Position numbers and translations under genes: made by a program
The notes under the pieces: model-generated
The model's database searches: none
What the model was told of the DNA's origin: nothing
The model's input: the letters and a program-made list of their open reading frames with translations, nothing else
In this document: positions 34,765-45,726 of the stretch, piece after piece
Numbering within the stretch: position 1 is the first letter of the stretch
Layout: every line of letters begins with the position of its first letter
Source of the DNA: Echinometra lucunter
Lineage: Eukaryota > Echinodermata > Echinoidea > Camarodonta > Echinometridae
Reading direction: 5' to 3'
Length of the DNA stretch: 64,000 bases
NCBI GenBank assembly: GCA_029962745.1
Contig: CM057161.1
Span: 11,110,369 to 11,174,368 of the forward strand

Positions 34765-35116
34765 CTGCAAAGAAAAATTAAACATACTAACATATCAATG
34801 GAACAAAGCAAATTCCCATGTAATCATTAATTCTTTATGAAAATGTCTAACTGAAATAACATAATCACAAAGATTTTTTTTTTAAATTCATGGGAACCCA
34901 ATAGCCCAATGCACCACCCAATGAAATGTGTAAACATTCTGACATATAACAGAATCTGAACATCATTTCCAAGGTCACTCAATTGAAACATTCTTGGATG
35001 GACCTTTCAAGAGTTCCTGTAACTGGTGTAGCTGTGTAGGATACTGACCGCCGCAGTGCAATTGTCAACAGAGCACGTGTCCTGTAGCCTGACAATATCA
35101 TGACGAGGTGACTTAC

Positions 35117-35361
35117 CCTGAGTTTCCGTCCAACAATCAGCACCCTATCCCTGTGACGGCCTCCCTTCCTGACAAAGAAGTTCCAGTCCAGCCGATGGGG
35201 ACTTGTCTCTGGCAGCTTGATCTTACGCTTGGACAGGGAGCCCTCTACTTCTGTCTCCAGTAAGGGGTGAGGTTGAGACTCTGTACCCAGGAACAGTCCG
35301 TTCGGGAAAGTGATTGAAGTTGATCTGTCGTGGTCGATGACGACAGTGTCGACAAGGTCAG
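35117..35361 (-). CDS. TENM: Teneurin YD-shell exon
   Basis: 245 nt, phase 1 to 0; acceptor TGCACAG, donor CAGG|GTAAGT. It encodes ADLVDTVVIDHDRSTSITFP, then GLFLGTESQPHPLLETEVEG and ends VLIVGRKLR. The RLDWNFFVRK...VGRKLR end matches the vertebrate EWRFRKEQ..VFGRKLR block immediately before the VNGRNLLSVD segment. Confidence 0.94.
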
Positions 35362-35922
35362 CTGTGCACATGAAGGAAACAAAAAAAAAAAGGGTTACAG
35401 TTTAACAAGATATTGTTTTCATCAAAGTTCTACAAGGTAGAGGCATATTGATGAACAATATGGTCTAAACCTTCATATTTTTCAGAACATACTTATTTTC
35501 AAGCAGATTTTCCTCACCGGTAAGAAACAGTTATGCCTTAAGGCAAGTTAAATCTTGTACTTAAAATGATCCCTGCATTATTTTCCTAGTTTGCTCAGAA
35601 CATTTCACAATGCCCCAGCCACAATATGTTCCAAGGCAAGACATCAGCCTACATTTGCCACTTTGCCGATGGTGAATGGGTACCTGGTAGATAGGAAGTA
35701 ATTCCTATCTCTCCCATCCATTCCTTTGAATGATTTCAACACCTTCAGTGAAGCATAGTCTAAGCAACAGTACCCTTGGAAATCACCTGGCATGGATATG
35801 TGCAAAGAAAATGTTAGCTATCATCAACCGGTTGAGCCCTATGCCCAGGACAACTCTGGCTAGGATCTATGAAAGCTGCATGTTGTACTAAAATCAAATC
35901 ATGCTTAAGAGGTTGAAATCAC

Positions 35923-36098
35923 CTTGAGAGAGATTACTAGAGATGTAACCAGCCAGATAGATACTGTCCGTTGCAAGGTTTGTCTGCCAAGGCAAATTGA
36001 TGATGACCGATGATACTGATGAGTTGACTGCTGATTCCAAAGTGACCATCTGACCGTTGAAATACCTCACGGAGGAGAGCCTGCCATTCTCCTCATAC
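35923..36098 (-). CDS. TENM: Teneurin YD-shell exon
   Basis: 176 nt, phase 2 to 1; acceptor CATGTCCAG, donor CAAG|GTGATT. It encodes YEENGRLSSVRYFNGQMVTL through NLSQ, the counterpart of the family's FDYDSEGRLTNVTFPTGVV region. NSSVSS and NLS are potential N-glycosylation sites. Confidence 0.92.
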
Positions 36099-36197
36099 CT
36101 GGACATGAAATAATGAGATATTAGTTAAAACATCCAATCTCACCCACAGACGTCCCAAAGCTGGGATATTTGGGAAACATCCCATACTTGTATACAC

Positions 36198-36530
36198 ACC
36201 AGGGGAGTGTTTCATAAAGCTGTTCGTGAAGTTACAAATGATTTTACGAACGACTTGAATATGGCAAGCCAATGGGATGCTCAATCAATACAAATTGCAT
36301 CAGCTAACGGTGAAAAATGCAGATGTAGGTTAAAATTGCTGTTGTTTACAAACATTTTTATGGCAAAGTAAATTTTTTGCCACAATTTAATTTGAGATTG
36401 AGGGAAATGCAGTCACACTTTGTCATAACATCAAGAAAAACTTAGGGCATACCATTTGACACTTCATATTCAAATTGTTCGCAAAGTCATGCGTAACTTT
36501 ACAAACAGCTATATGAAACACCCCCCAGGT
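36198..36530. mobile_element. Palindromic MITE with GTGTTTCATA ends
   Basis: Left end ACCAGGGGAGTGTTTCATAA; right end is the near-complement TATATGAAACACCCCCCAGG. The inverted homology continues inward for about 50 bp (GCTGTTCGTGAAGTTAC against GTAACTTTACAAACAGC). No frame. It sits in a teneurin intron and shares its GGGGAGTGTTTCAT end with the elements at 3,424 and 50,157. Confidence 0.75.
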
Positions 36531-36888
36531 ATGGATTCAATCAGCAATGAGTTCTGAATGTTTAATGCCTCATTCTAAAACAAAAACTATTACTAATAAC
36601 CTTCTGAATATTAAGTCCAAAATAACTCACGCAGGAGTCTACAGTTACACAAATTATTGTATCCCATGCCTTAAAAATGATGTCTTTCTTCTGTTCCAAA
36701 CTGGTCAAGTTTACCATAAACTGGACAATTTTATTCATATCAAACAAGAAGATACATTTTCTACATAAAGTAATGAAATATTATGCATGACCAACTATAA
36801 CAGAGTAACAGGCATTTCAATAAGTTACAGGTTAGTTTCATTTCAGTGTCCACTCTTGAGACCTAATGAATGCAGAGAGGCAACTTAC

Positions 36889-37823
36889 TCATACATCCTC
36901 TTTAAGCTCTGGCCCTCCCATCTCAACGTCAACAGATCTGTGTCACCTTGGTATCCAAACTGATGAATGATGTTCCTCAGGGTATCTTCAACAGTACTCA
37001 GTCTCCCCAGTGGATCCAGAGAAATCTGCAGGAGAGATCCCATCCCTGAGACAATGATGCTAGAAGGTTGGCCATCAAGCCTGCGATGTACCCCCAGGAC
37101 AACACCAGCGGAGTCTGTCACTGAGTCCAGAAGGTTGCCCGAATGGGTGATGTTATAAACCACCTGATCTGAAATCAGGTTCTTGGTGAGGGTGTGAGTG
37201 CCGTACATGTCAAAGAAGTAGACTTCCTCGCGGTTGGGTGAGACAATTTGGTAGGCATGGAAGCGGCCCACTCGATGCTTTGGAGTCTTTGGTGCAATCT
37301 TTCGCAGACGCAAGTTCCCTTGATCTGCGACGATCAGGTCTTCGTTGGGCATGACCGTGAGGGCAATGGGTCCATGGAGCCTAGCATCCATGGCATAGAG
37401 CTTATCCCCTGAGAAGCAGTCACAGTCCTCAAGCGAGCAATCGCAGGTGATCTCCTGCCCTGCGTACCTGGAGATAAACCCATCGCTTGATATTTTGCTG
37501 ATGCGGTTGATTGTTTGGTGGTTGGCTTCTGCGACATAGAGATCACCCTTCTTTGAGAATGCCAAAGAACTGGGCATGATGAGAGCGACCTCGTTGGCAG
37601 GTCGAGGTCTTAGGTACTCATACGTGCTGATGTTGTCGTCCGGTTCTCTGCCGTCCGATGGGCCAAGGTCTATGGAGTATGCCAAGGGGCAGTTGTAAGG
37701 GACTCCTGCAAGGACAGATGCCCTCTGGTCCTGACCAAGGCGAATGATGATGTCGTCATCAGCAACATAGACTGAGTCATCTAGAGGGTTGACGGCTAGC
37801 TCAGTTGGAAACTGAAGTTTGAC
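36889..37823 (-). CDS. TENM: Teneurin NHL propeller to YD-shell exon
   Basis: 935 nt, phase 0 to 2; acceptor CTTCCACAG, donor ATGA|GTAAGT. It begins VKLQFPTELAVNPLDDSVYV and contains further NHL blades (PSSLAFSKKGDLYVAEANHQ; PIALTVMPNEDLIVADQGN). The disulphide-rich loop ITCDCSLEDCDCFSG is equivalent to the vertebrate CDCKNDANCDCY. It then enters the YD shell and ends WEGQSLKRMYE. The NHL propeller is the homophilic recognition surface in vertebrate teneurins. Confidence 0.97.
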
Positions 37824-38204
37824 CTGTGGAAGAATGAAAGAGATTAAAAGTTTACGAAATGCTTTATCAATTAAATACATTATGGTTACATTATGGATTT
37901 TTATCTCCATGAACATCTCTTAAGTTAGGGTTAAACTGTTCCACAGAATGCAGCCATCACATGGGAATGTACCATTTTCACAAATCTTACACATACACAT
38001 ATTTCTTCATTCTATGAATAAAGGCATACTTCAAACATTCCAAAACGTTCAAAACTGTTGCACTGCCATTCTGGCTCTATTTCCCAACACAAAGTTATCT
38101 CAGATATCGATGTGTAATGCTTGCTGGCTCATATTTCATGGTTACTAGGACTGGAAGCCATGTTACCTCCAAACTGGTAGTCTGAGATAACCTTGGATAG
38201 CTGG

Positions 38205-38330
38205 GGGTACCACAGAAAACATGTATGGTACCAAGGGAAGAATATTTAGTACCAAGGAAAGCATGTATGGTACCGAGGAAAGGTGGTATTAGGAAAGGCC
38301 TGTACGGTATCTATGAAAGTATGTATGGTA
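38205..38330. repeat. Intronic minisatellite resembling the neighbouring exon
   Basis: About four degenerate units built on GGTACC..AGGAAAGCATGTATGG. The best unit, 38,249-38,274, matches exon positions 38,418-38,443 at 23 of 26 bases. The array lies immediately 3' (transcript sense) of that exon. Confidence 0.65.
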
Positions 38331-38356
38331 ACATAGTTACAAGTACATGTAATTAC

Positions 38357-38514
38357 CTGATTAAAGGCCATGGTTCCTCTGCACTGCGGTAGTCTAAGAG
38401 GGCTATGGATGCCTGGAGTACCAAGGAAGGCATGAATGATACCGTCTGTGGTGATCTTTCGAATGACGGTACCGTCCACAAAGTACACTGTTCCATCCTT
38501 GCCTATTGCTATGC
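38357..38514 (-). CDS. TENM: Teneurin NHL exon
   Basis: 158 nt, phase 1 to 0; acceptor CTTTCCAG, donor CAG|GTAATT. It encodes GIAIGKDGTVYFVDGTVIRK, then ITTDGIIHAFLGTPGIHSP and ends MAFNQ. It aligns directly with the family's [20 protein letters not shown] NHL blade. Confidence 0.96.
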
Positions 38515-38776
38515 CTGGAAAGACAAGAGATTCAGAGACAGATGAGGATTGATGGCAATTATAAAACTAGTTGGTACTCATATTAAAAAAGGCATGACAT
38601 AACATGACATATACATGTATGCCAATGAAGAGTCGATGACGGTCACAGAATTTCAAATTTCTGCTTCGAAACTATATTTGTCAAAATCAGAACATAGGTA
38701 TGAATGCACTTCCTAACGAAGAAATGTTGATACAGTTCATCGTTTTTCAAGTAAGATAATAAAATAAACTTCCAAC

Positions 38777-39009
38777 CTTTAGGAGCAATCAGCCTAGCCT
38801 GTGTTGCATCTCCGTTGTTTCCACACTCGCTGCCATCTACTGGTGGACACGCCTGGCCTGTGCCGGCAATGACTACCACGTTGTTGTTGATGTCTGCAAC
38901 ATCTTTGTTCTCTCTGAGCCTGAAGACCTGCCTCATCTGAGAGTCGGAGAGGTAGACCTTGCCATCGAGAGGACTCACAGCCATGTAGTACTTGTAGGTA
39001 GGCATGTAC
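38777..39009 (-). CDS. TENM: Teneurin NHL exon
   Basis: 233 nt, phase 2 to 1; acceptor TTCAACAG, donor AAAG|GTTGGA. It encodes YMPTYKYYMAVSPLDGKVYL, SDSQMRQVFRLRE and VVVIAGTGQACPPVDGSECG, ending ARLIAPK, the typical blade with the AGTG..C...CG.GG pattern. Confidence 0.95.
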
Positions 39010-39628
39010 CTGTTGAAAATGGTTTTAAGAAGTCAAAGAAATTGGTTAATCATTTCTCCTGTTCTACTTCAATTAAGAGGCAGTACATGTTGATGGTAAG
39101 ATTCACAGGTTTCAAACCATTAAAGTGTTCTGTGATTACAAACTGGCTGGCAGCAAGCCTAATTTTGTTTTCCCCGACAACCAATCATAGCTTATCATAT
39201 ATGCCTGTATTGTTCCTTTGTTTCTGTCTATACTGTTTCAATTTTCGACTTTCTGTTCATTCATGTGATTTACTCTGATGAGTACATGTCGAAAAGCTTA
39301 AGTATGTGTGTGTGTTCAATGCTGAAGTGTTAAACTAAGATATTATCACTGAAGTTGAATATGACCAAATAAAATATCTGAATGGGAAAACCACAAACAA
39401 TGGTGTCTTCCTTATTTCAGAGATCGCGTATTTTGTAAGTCTTTCTATAATTCTTTGTAAATATTTTGAATTTCTTCTCCCTTTTTTTTTTTTTTTTTGG
39501 GGGGGGGGTTAAATTCTGTCCTTGGTGAAGCAGAAATATGCTGCTCTTGTTCGCGATTTGATACAACAAATGCAACTTCAAACACTGGACACAAAAACTC
39601 CAATAGCTGCAAATTTATCACTACTAAC

Positions 39629-39878
39629 CCAAGATGAAGAACGTTGGTAATATTCCCCTCTGGTCCGACTCGTCTTATGAAGTCTCCGTCGCCGACATAG
39701 TAGCTGCCATCGGGGCTACTAGCCACAGCCATTGGGGCTAGTATGCGTGCACCCTTTGCCTTGCCCTCACACTGGTTACAGTCAGCATTGCGAGGGCGCC
39801 CGTTGCCGACGATGGTCTGGATAACGGGAGGGCGCTGGGAGTACTTCACCTCGCAACCATCTCCAAGATGGAGAATAG
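39629..39878 (-). CDS. TENM: Teneurin exon: entry into the NHL propeller
   Basis: 250 nt, phase 1 to 2; acceptor CTCATTCAG, donor CTTGG|GTTAGT. It encodes AILHLGDGCEVKYSQRPPVI, QTIVGNGRPRNADCNQCEGK and MAVASSPDGSYYVGDGDFIR, ending NVLHLG. The C-x2-C pair and the RILAPMAVA blade start match the family. Confidence 0.95.
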
Positions 39879-40006
39879 CTGAATGAGAAGTAGGAAAGAG
39901 GAAGGATTGTGTGTCACAGAGAATGCATTTAAGCAAAAGATTTGCTGTATGTATTCTCCCTGGTCTCCCTTACTGGACAACTTCCAAAATAAGAATAATC
40001 ACTTAA

Positions 40007-40402
40007 AGGGTAAGTCCACCCTAGAAATTTCACTGTTTCAATAAAAGGAGATAAATTTGAACAGCATTTTAAAAAAGAAATGAGCAAAATTGGTCAAAGA
40101 ATAAGAAAATTACACTCATTTACATTTTCTAGTAAACTACTCTTGGCTCTGCAAATTGGCAACACTGATGACATCATATGCAAGCAGGTCTCCATTCACT
40201 TTGTACATGAAATTTCACATTTTCTGAATTTTCTTGGAAGTTACACATTTTCTAAACCCCATAGTCAATGTATGTTCAGAAGAATTGCTTTTTACATAAC
40301 TTTCTTATTCTTTGACCGATTTGGCTCATTTCTTTTTGAAAATGCTGTTCAAATTTATCCCCTTTTATTGAAATAGTGAAACTTCTAGGGTGGACTTTCC
40401 CT
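40007..40402. mobile_element. TTAA-flanked MITE with ~110-bp inverted arms
   Basis: Bounded by TTAA at 40,003-40,006 and 40,403-40,406. The left end AGGGTAAGTCCACCCTAGAA and right end TTCTAGGGTGGACTTTCCCT are inverted copies. The arm homology runs on through the TTTCA(C)..AATAAAAGG..GATAAATTTGAACAGCATTTT region. No transposase. TTAA duplication is typical of piggyBac- and Kolobok-type elements; which of the two is not decided. It lies in a teneurin intron. Confidence 0.8.
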
Positions 40403-40794
40403 TTAAGTCTCATGCTCAAAATATATCCAAAAGCACCACAACTAATATCATATATTTATCTAAGAAAAAAAATACTACACCATATTTTTTGAAAATGCAT
40501 ACAAAACTGACTTTTTGATACATGAAAATGTATTACGACATATTAAGAGGCATCTCAAATCAAATTATTCCATAGGAATAAACTTCCTTATGAGGAACAA
40601 ATGAATGAAAGCTTGATAATGCAATAAAGGATGCAGAAAAGTAATATATATTCCAAAAATGTTTTCATCCAAGACAATATCAGATTACGAAAATGTTGTC
40701 CTTCTTTTAGGAATATAGCATAAAACATGTAAAAATCACTACTACGGCTTTACTGATATTCAAGACTTGTTTGAATTCTTGAAAGTCTTCCTAC

Positions 40795-40935
40795 CTTTCT
40801 GAGGATTGTAGGTATGATGCATGGGTAAGTTCCAACCAGCCAGTGATGTAGTGCTCCAGTCAAAACCAGGCAGGGTGGTAGACTGATGAGACCAGATGAT
40901 CTCTGTACAGGTGTGGTACTCAAAACCAACAGCAA
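40795..40935 (-). CDS. TENM: Teneurin FN-plug/pre-NHL exon
   Basis: 141 nt, phase 1 to 1; acceptor TTTATACAG, donor AAAG|GTAGGA. It encodes VAVGFEYHTCTEIIWSHQST to HHTYNPQK, matching the family's VSVGYEYESC..LDLTLWEKR to KHHVLDVQN segment. Confidence 0.94.
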
Positions 40936-41374
40936 CTGTATAAATGAGAGATTTGGATTAAGGAATGGGGTTGATGATCTTGATCAATGACGGTAATCTT
41001 AAAAGCTAAGTAAGTTGTCTGGAATCAGAGTTTTTTTTTCAGAGTTACTGCACCATACGATTCTTCCATGCCTCCAAAGTTCTTTGGTTGTAATATTATG
41101 ATCAAGCTATCATCATAAAGAGTTTCTTTCCATAAATGTACTTCTCTTCCCTGCCAAGACTAACGCCCAATATTAATTTCTTTATTAGTGGACAGTGTGC
41201 AGAAAACACTATTCAACACAAGACTTGAAATTAACAGTTTTTGTTTTGCACCACAAAAAACTTTTCCATTCGATATAACCCTTTAGCAGAGACAAGATCC
41301 TAAATTCTAGTTAAATATATGACCTAAGTGCACAACTTCTGGCAATGGTAACAAAAATCTAGACAATTACTAAC

Positions 41375-41648
41375 CAACTGCTTCCTCATCTCCATACACT
41401 GGTTGCCCATATGCATTGAGTTTGTCCCAGCTGAAGGTGTAATTCAGAAGAGGCTCCGGTTCCAGGACCTTGTGGAATCTCCGTCCAGCCAGAGTGACCA
41501 CAGCGTGGACAAGCTTGAGGTTACGCGGGATGAAGTGATCGGTCAATCGGGCTGTAAAAGTGGACGGGAGGCTGTTGGCTGCTCCCCGCTGGCTGTAGTA
41601 GTCCAGGGTGGCTCTGGTGCCAGGGATTTCCACTTGTTCGTGCATGGC
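41375..41648 (-). CDS. TENM: Teneurin FN-plug exon
   Basis: 274 nt, phase 0 to 1; acceptor GACTCGCAG, donor GTTG|GTTAGT. It encodes AMHEQVEIPGTRATLDYYSQ to NAYGQPVYGDEEAV, aligning with [20 protein letters not shown] and AYNQKVYGLSEAV of the family. This domain plugs the bottom of the YD barrel in known structures. Confidence 0.95.
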
Positions 41649-42355
41649 CTGCGAGTCATCAATGGTAACATGATCAGTTACCCATATGTTATTATAAGGA
41701 AAACAATTTGAAATGTGTAGATTTCTATCTTCAGTTTTGACAAGGCTAATCTGGGATTGACATGCTTCTTGTTACTTAATATGGCAATTGCCAAACATCT
41801 TCTTGAGTCATTAAAAAAGTTCTCCAAAATATAGGATCACTAAAAGTAGAGCTAGATAAGCCATGAATTGTACCTTACAAGAATACCTTGCATGTGATTG
41901 GATATTGATGGTTTACATTCATCTAGTATTCTTTACTAGGCTACATTACTGTTTTGTTGAATCATGTCTATATTCAAGATCAAGGTAAAAAGTAAATAAC
42001 ACAAGAAAAACATAAGAAAGATGACCAGGTGCAATGTCCCATTCCGGACAAATGGCAGGTCGTAGTAAAACAAATTATACAGAAGGAATTCAAACATAAA
42101 ACAGAACAAAACAAAATAAGACGAACATGAATACGATCATCTTGAAAGTATATTGATACATGAAAGCATGGTATATGAGACTGTAAAGTCATACAGTTCT
42201 CAAGATATCAGGCTTCTTGATTTACAGCAGTTCATTTGAAAGCAGTCTTTCCAGAGAAGCATGACCTTCACAGTGATCTTCAAAAACTCTCTCATCAACC
42301 CTATGGGTAGTAATGAATCCTGAATGCCTTCGGATTCACCTCGTCTACAGCCTAC

Positions 42356-42641
42356 CTTTTGGTCAAACACTGCACCCTGTATGCCCCGAGAGCCGCAACT
42401 GTCCATGACTGCACGGGGCATGAGAGAAAACTCGGGCTTGATGTAGGCTCTGCCCTCGCAGTACACTGTCTCCGGGACAGTATACGACACGCTCCGACGA
42501 CCCGGTAGGAGTTCCAAGCGGATGTCCTCCATGAGGACGATGTCGTTGTAAGGGACGTAGGTGGGGATGTGTGCCGTGATGAAGGGATGACGGGCGAAGG
42601 AGAGCGAGATGGAGCCCCCTCCGACCACCATCATGTCAAAC
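42356..42641 (-). CDS. TENM: Teneurin TTR/FN-plug exon
   Basis: 286 nt, phase 2 to 0; acceptor GCTTCTAG, donor AAAAG|GTAGGC. It begins FDMMVVGGGSISLSFARHPF (family: [20 protein letters not shown]) and ends CGSRGIQGAVFDQK. Four cysteine/loop positions around VYCEGRAYIKP and DSCGSRG are consistent with an extracellular fold. Confidence 0.94.
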
Positions 42642-43091
42642 CTAGAAGCACAGATTGATAAATAGAAATCATATGCATCATGCAACCCCTCTACATTCAG
42701 CCTTAGTATTGCATCATACTGTGACTGGAGAAAGACAAAAAATGATTAAACTTTCTAATAAATTCAAAGATTGCCAAATAAAAATTAAACCTCAGATGCT
42801 GGAGATTCACAGCTCTATAGTACAAATAAAAATTTGGGAATCAAAATAAAAACAACTGCAAATATTTTGAAGAAACCAACGTAATGGAAATTGAATACCC
42901 TATTGTATTTCCTATGGAAGTCATGGTCGAATTATGAAATATGTCACTGCAATATTTAACTTTCCACAAGGTGATGGACAAAGTCACTAAAATTGCGATT
43001 CTGCAGAAATATCTTCAAAAGTACTATAGAAATGCACTTGCATACTACAGGAAGAGGCATTATACAAAAGTAATCTACCAGGTACACTTAC

Positions 43092-43211
43092 ATTCCATCT
43101 TCTCTGGTGTAGGTGAACCCCATGAAAGGTCGGTTGTCGACTTGAACCCTGACCCCTACGACAGGTGACCCCTTGTGTGACAGCACTTTACCTCTCACCA
43201 CAGACACCACA
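43092..43211 (-). CDS. TENM: Teneurin transthyretin-like domain exon
   Basis: 120 nt, phase 2 to 2; acceptor CATGCACAG, donor GGAAT|GTAAGT. It encodes VVSVVRGKVLSHKGSPVVGV, RVQVDNRPFMGFTYTREDG. The family's [30 protein letters not shown] shows the same carboxypeptidase-regulatory/transthyretin-like strand pattern. Confidence 0.96.
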
Positions 43212-43586
43212 CTGTGCATGTAGCAAGCAAGGAAATAATGATACATTTCATTAATGCATAAATTGATTCTTAAATACTACACAATTTTACTATTTTCAGG
43301 CCTAGGTCCAAAGTGATATTACAACTACACCATAATCATTATGAGAAAACTTAATCATTAACAAAGACTACCTCCATAGCACATGCCATTGTTTGGAATT
43401 GATCACATCTTCAATTATAATAATTGTCCTTGACAAAGATTTTCCCATTTGTTCGATGTGAGTTTGATTGACTTGTAAACAAAACTTATTTGAATTGAAC
43501 TGCAATAAAAAATTGGGTATTTGATGTTTTGAAATCACACTCTTTTTTTTTTTTTTTTTTAAACAGTACATGTATATCTAATACTA

Positions 43587-43845
43587 CCATCATTTGCAAA
43601 AGTTTAAGACCACCCTTCCAAAATGCAATACCTCGAAGAAAAAAACTATGTTTTAATAAACATATTTATTTTTCAGACATACATTTATTTTCAATGTATT
43701 CATATGGGTCTATACCATTACTCTTGTGCTACTGACCATTGTAGTAAACATGTTATGTAATCAGTCAATGAGATAAAAGAATGTATTCCAAATTATTGAA
43801 ATACTGAAAAATTCCCAGGTGGTCTTAAACTTTTACAAATGATGG
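43587..43845. mobile_element. Tc1/mariner-like MITE (259 bp)
   Basis: Flanked by TA at 43,585-43,586 and 43,846-43,847. The left end CCATCATTTGCAAAAGTTTA and right end TAAACTTTTACAAATGATGG are inverted copies, followed inward by AGACCACC/GGTGGTCT. A TA target and GCAAAAGTTTAAGACC-type ends are usual for Tc1/mariner. No transposase frame. Confidence 0.8.
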
Positions 43846-43980
43846 TACTACTATTGATGTGACCTTTAGCAGCAATGTCACAAGGATAACTAAGATCTCC
43901 TATGCCTCCTTACTGAAATATCAATTCATTCGACTTTCTGTAACTAGCTAACTTATATTGCACTGGTCATCAATCCTTAC

Positions 43981-44203
43981 CTGTCATTACTGAATAGAAT
44001 CTGTGGTGGACTACGATGGATACTGTTTGGCTCAATAAGAAATTTGACCCGGTCATAGAACAGGATGGGAGGAGTCAACGCTGAGAGCAGTGGGGATGTG
44101 CGGATGACCTCCAGGGGGTCAGGGGGTGCCTCACAGAGGGCATCGCCAATGCAGATGGATGCACTGAGGCAGCAGTCTGGATCCTCGCAGTCAATCAGGG
44201 AAT
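43981..44203 (-). CDS. TENM: Teneurin Cys-rich exon
   Basis: 223 nt, phase 1 to 2; acceptor CTCATGCAG, donor GACAG|GTAAGG. It encodes DSLIDCEDPDCCLSASICIG, DALCEAPPDPLEVI and LFYDRVKFLIEPNSIHRSP. It matches GDGLVDCLDPDCCLQSAC and FYDRISFLIG of the family. Confidence 0.96.
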
Positions 44204-44651
44204 CTGCATGAGGGTTAAGGAGAGAAACCATTGTTCAAAACAGGAAAGAGCATTTTGTATAATCCCATGAAACAAAACAAGAAATTTGACTGAACCCATT
44301 ACACAAACAGAAATAATCATTATCATCAACATATCATCAGTGTTATTGTTGTCATTGTAACTTAAATAAGAATCGTCAACTTGGCATTCGTGCTTTTCTT
44401 TTTCATCATTATCATTATTGTTGTCATTATCATCATCATCATCATCATCGTTGTCATCATCATCACCACCACCATTGTATTCATCATTATCATCGTCATC
44501 ATCTCCACCACCCTCATCTTTATCATTATCATCATAATCATCATCAGTTTCATCACACAGGCCTCCCTTGTCATTGTGATTATATTCACTACTGCGGCAG
44601 CCACCACCACCACCATCATCATCCTCATCATCATCATCATCCTCTTCTCTT

Positions 44652-44803
44652 TCCTCCTCCTCCTCCTCCTCCTCCTCCTCCTCCTCCTCCTCCTCCTCCT
44701 CCTCCTCCTCCTCCTCCTCCTCCTCCTCCTCCTCCTCCTCCTCCTCCTCCTCCTCCTCCTCCTCCTCCTCCTCCTCCTCCTCCTCCTCCTCCTCCTCCTC
44801 CTC
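44652..44803. repeat. Perfect (CCT/GAG)n trinucleotide tract, ~50 units
   Basis: Uninterrupted CCT on the + strand, i.e. GAG on the transcript strand, within the intron after EGF repeat 6. It begins 40 bp downstream of that exon's donor. Flanked by CAT/ACC-rich repeats. The long glutamate-rich frame is not the exon frame; reading through from the exon meets a stop within about ten bases of the donor. Confidence 0.95.
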
Positions 44804-44842
44804 ATATTCTTCACCACCACCACCATCATCATCATCTCTTAC

Positions 44843-44989
44843 CTCCATCATTATCCTCCTCATCGGTGCAGTCTGTCTCCCTTCCAATGCTGCATCCAGG
44901 TCCATGGTAGAGTCCCTCGCAGACACAGCTCCAGGTCGAGTTGATTAGCTCACATGCTCCATGACCACTGCATCCAAATGGGCATCCCT
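44843..44989 (-). CDS. TENM: Teneurin EGF repeat 6 exon
   Basis: 147 nt, phase 1 to 1; acceptor TTGACAG, donor GGAG|GTAAGA. It encodes EGCPFGCSGHGACELINSTW, SCVCEGLYHGPGC (six cysteines) and continues TDCTDEEDNDG. It corresponds to the last (eighth) EGF of other teneurins ([21 protein letters not shown]) plus the start of the Cys-rich domain. Confidence 0.95.
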
Positions 44990-45513
44990 CTGTCAAAACA
45001 AAACCATTACGGTAAATCTCAAAATCTTCTCCCGACAACTTTCAATTCCAGAGTGCAATTATCTGAAATTCAACACAAGCCCAAGTTTTGTATGAGAAGT
45101 GAGAAGGTCTATAACAAGGAATTTTATGTACTTTACTAGTTGAATCTCATGATTCAACATCAAAATTGCTCAGCTTATTATGGGCTAAAAGTCAACATTC
45201 AGGTATGGCAGAAGAACAATAGGCTTAATATCCTGTTCCCCTATAGATATACAGAGCATCTACAAAGTTTATTAAATTTTCCTGACTTAAGGGGAAATAC
45301 AGGAAATAAATTTATTCATAATGTTGGCAGGCATTAAAGTCTACTTGGAATGAAATTATCTGGGCAGTTTGTTAGGAAGTGTGGATGTCTCACCGTGCAT
45401 CTACTTAAGTCAGAAAAATCAGACAAATTCATCTCACACACTGGCTTTTAGGCTTATTCCTAATCTGATTGCATCAACAATATTTCACCTAAGTAAAGAC
45501 ATCTAAATCTTAC

Positions 45514-45726
45514 CCAGTCCACACAGCTTTCCATTCCAGCCTTCTTCACAGACGCATGCATCGTCCACACACTCTCCATGGGGTGAGCATGGTAGGAGAC
45601 ACTCTTCCTCCTCGCAGGTTGAGCCTGTCCACCCCTCCAAACAATGGCACATCCCAGATAGACAATGGGCATTGGGGAAGCAGTCTGTGTCATTATTGCA
45701 ATGGAGGGTGTCATCTACTAGCACCT
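45514..45726 (-). CDS. TENM: Teneurin EGF repeats 4 and 5 exon
   Basis: 213 nt, phase 1 to 1; acceptor ATCCTGCAG, donor CTGG|GTAAGA. The first repeat (CNNDTDCFPNAHCLSGMCHC..C) has an EGF cysteine count of six but an atypical, more secreted-EGF-like spacing. The second (ECLLPCSPHGECVDDACVCE..C) resembles teneurin EGF 7 (HPRCIEHGTCKDGKCEC). The equivalents of teneurin EGF 5 (with its odd cysteine) and EGF 6 are not found. Confidence 0.93.

Noticed and set aside
44195..44926. 243-residue glutamate-rich open frame on the minus strand
   Set aside because: It is a microsatellite (GAG) read in a frame different from the real EGF exon; the true frame stops just after the donor.
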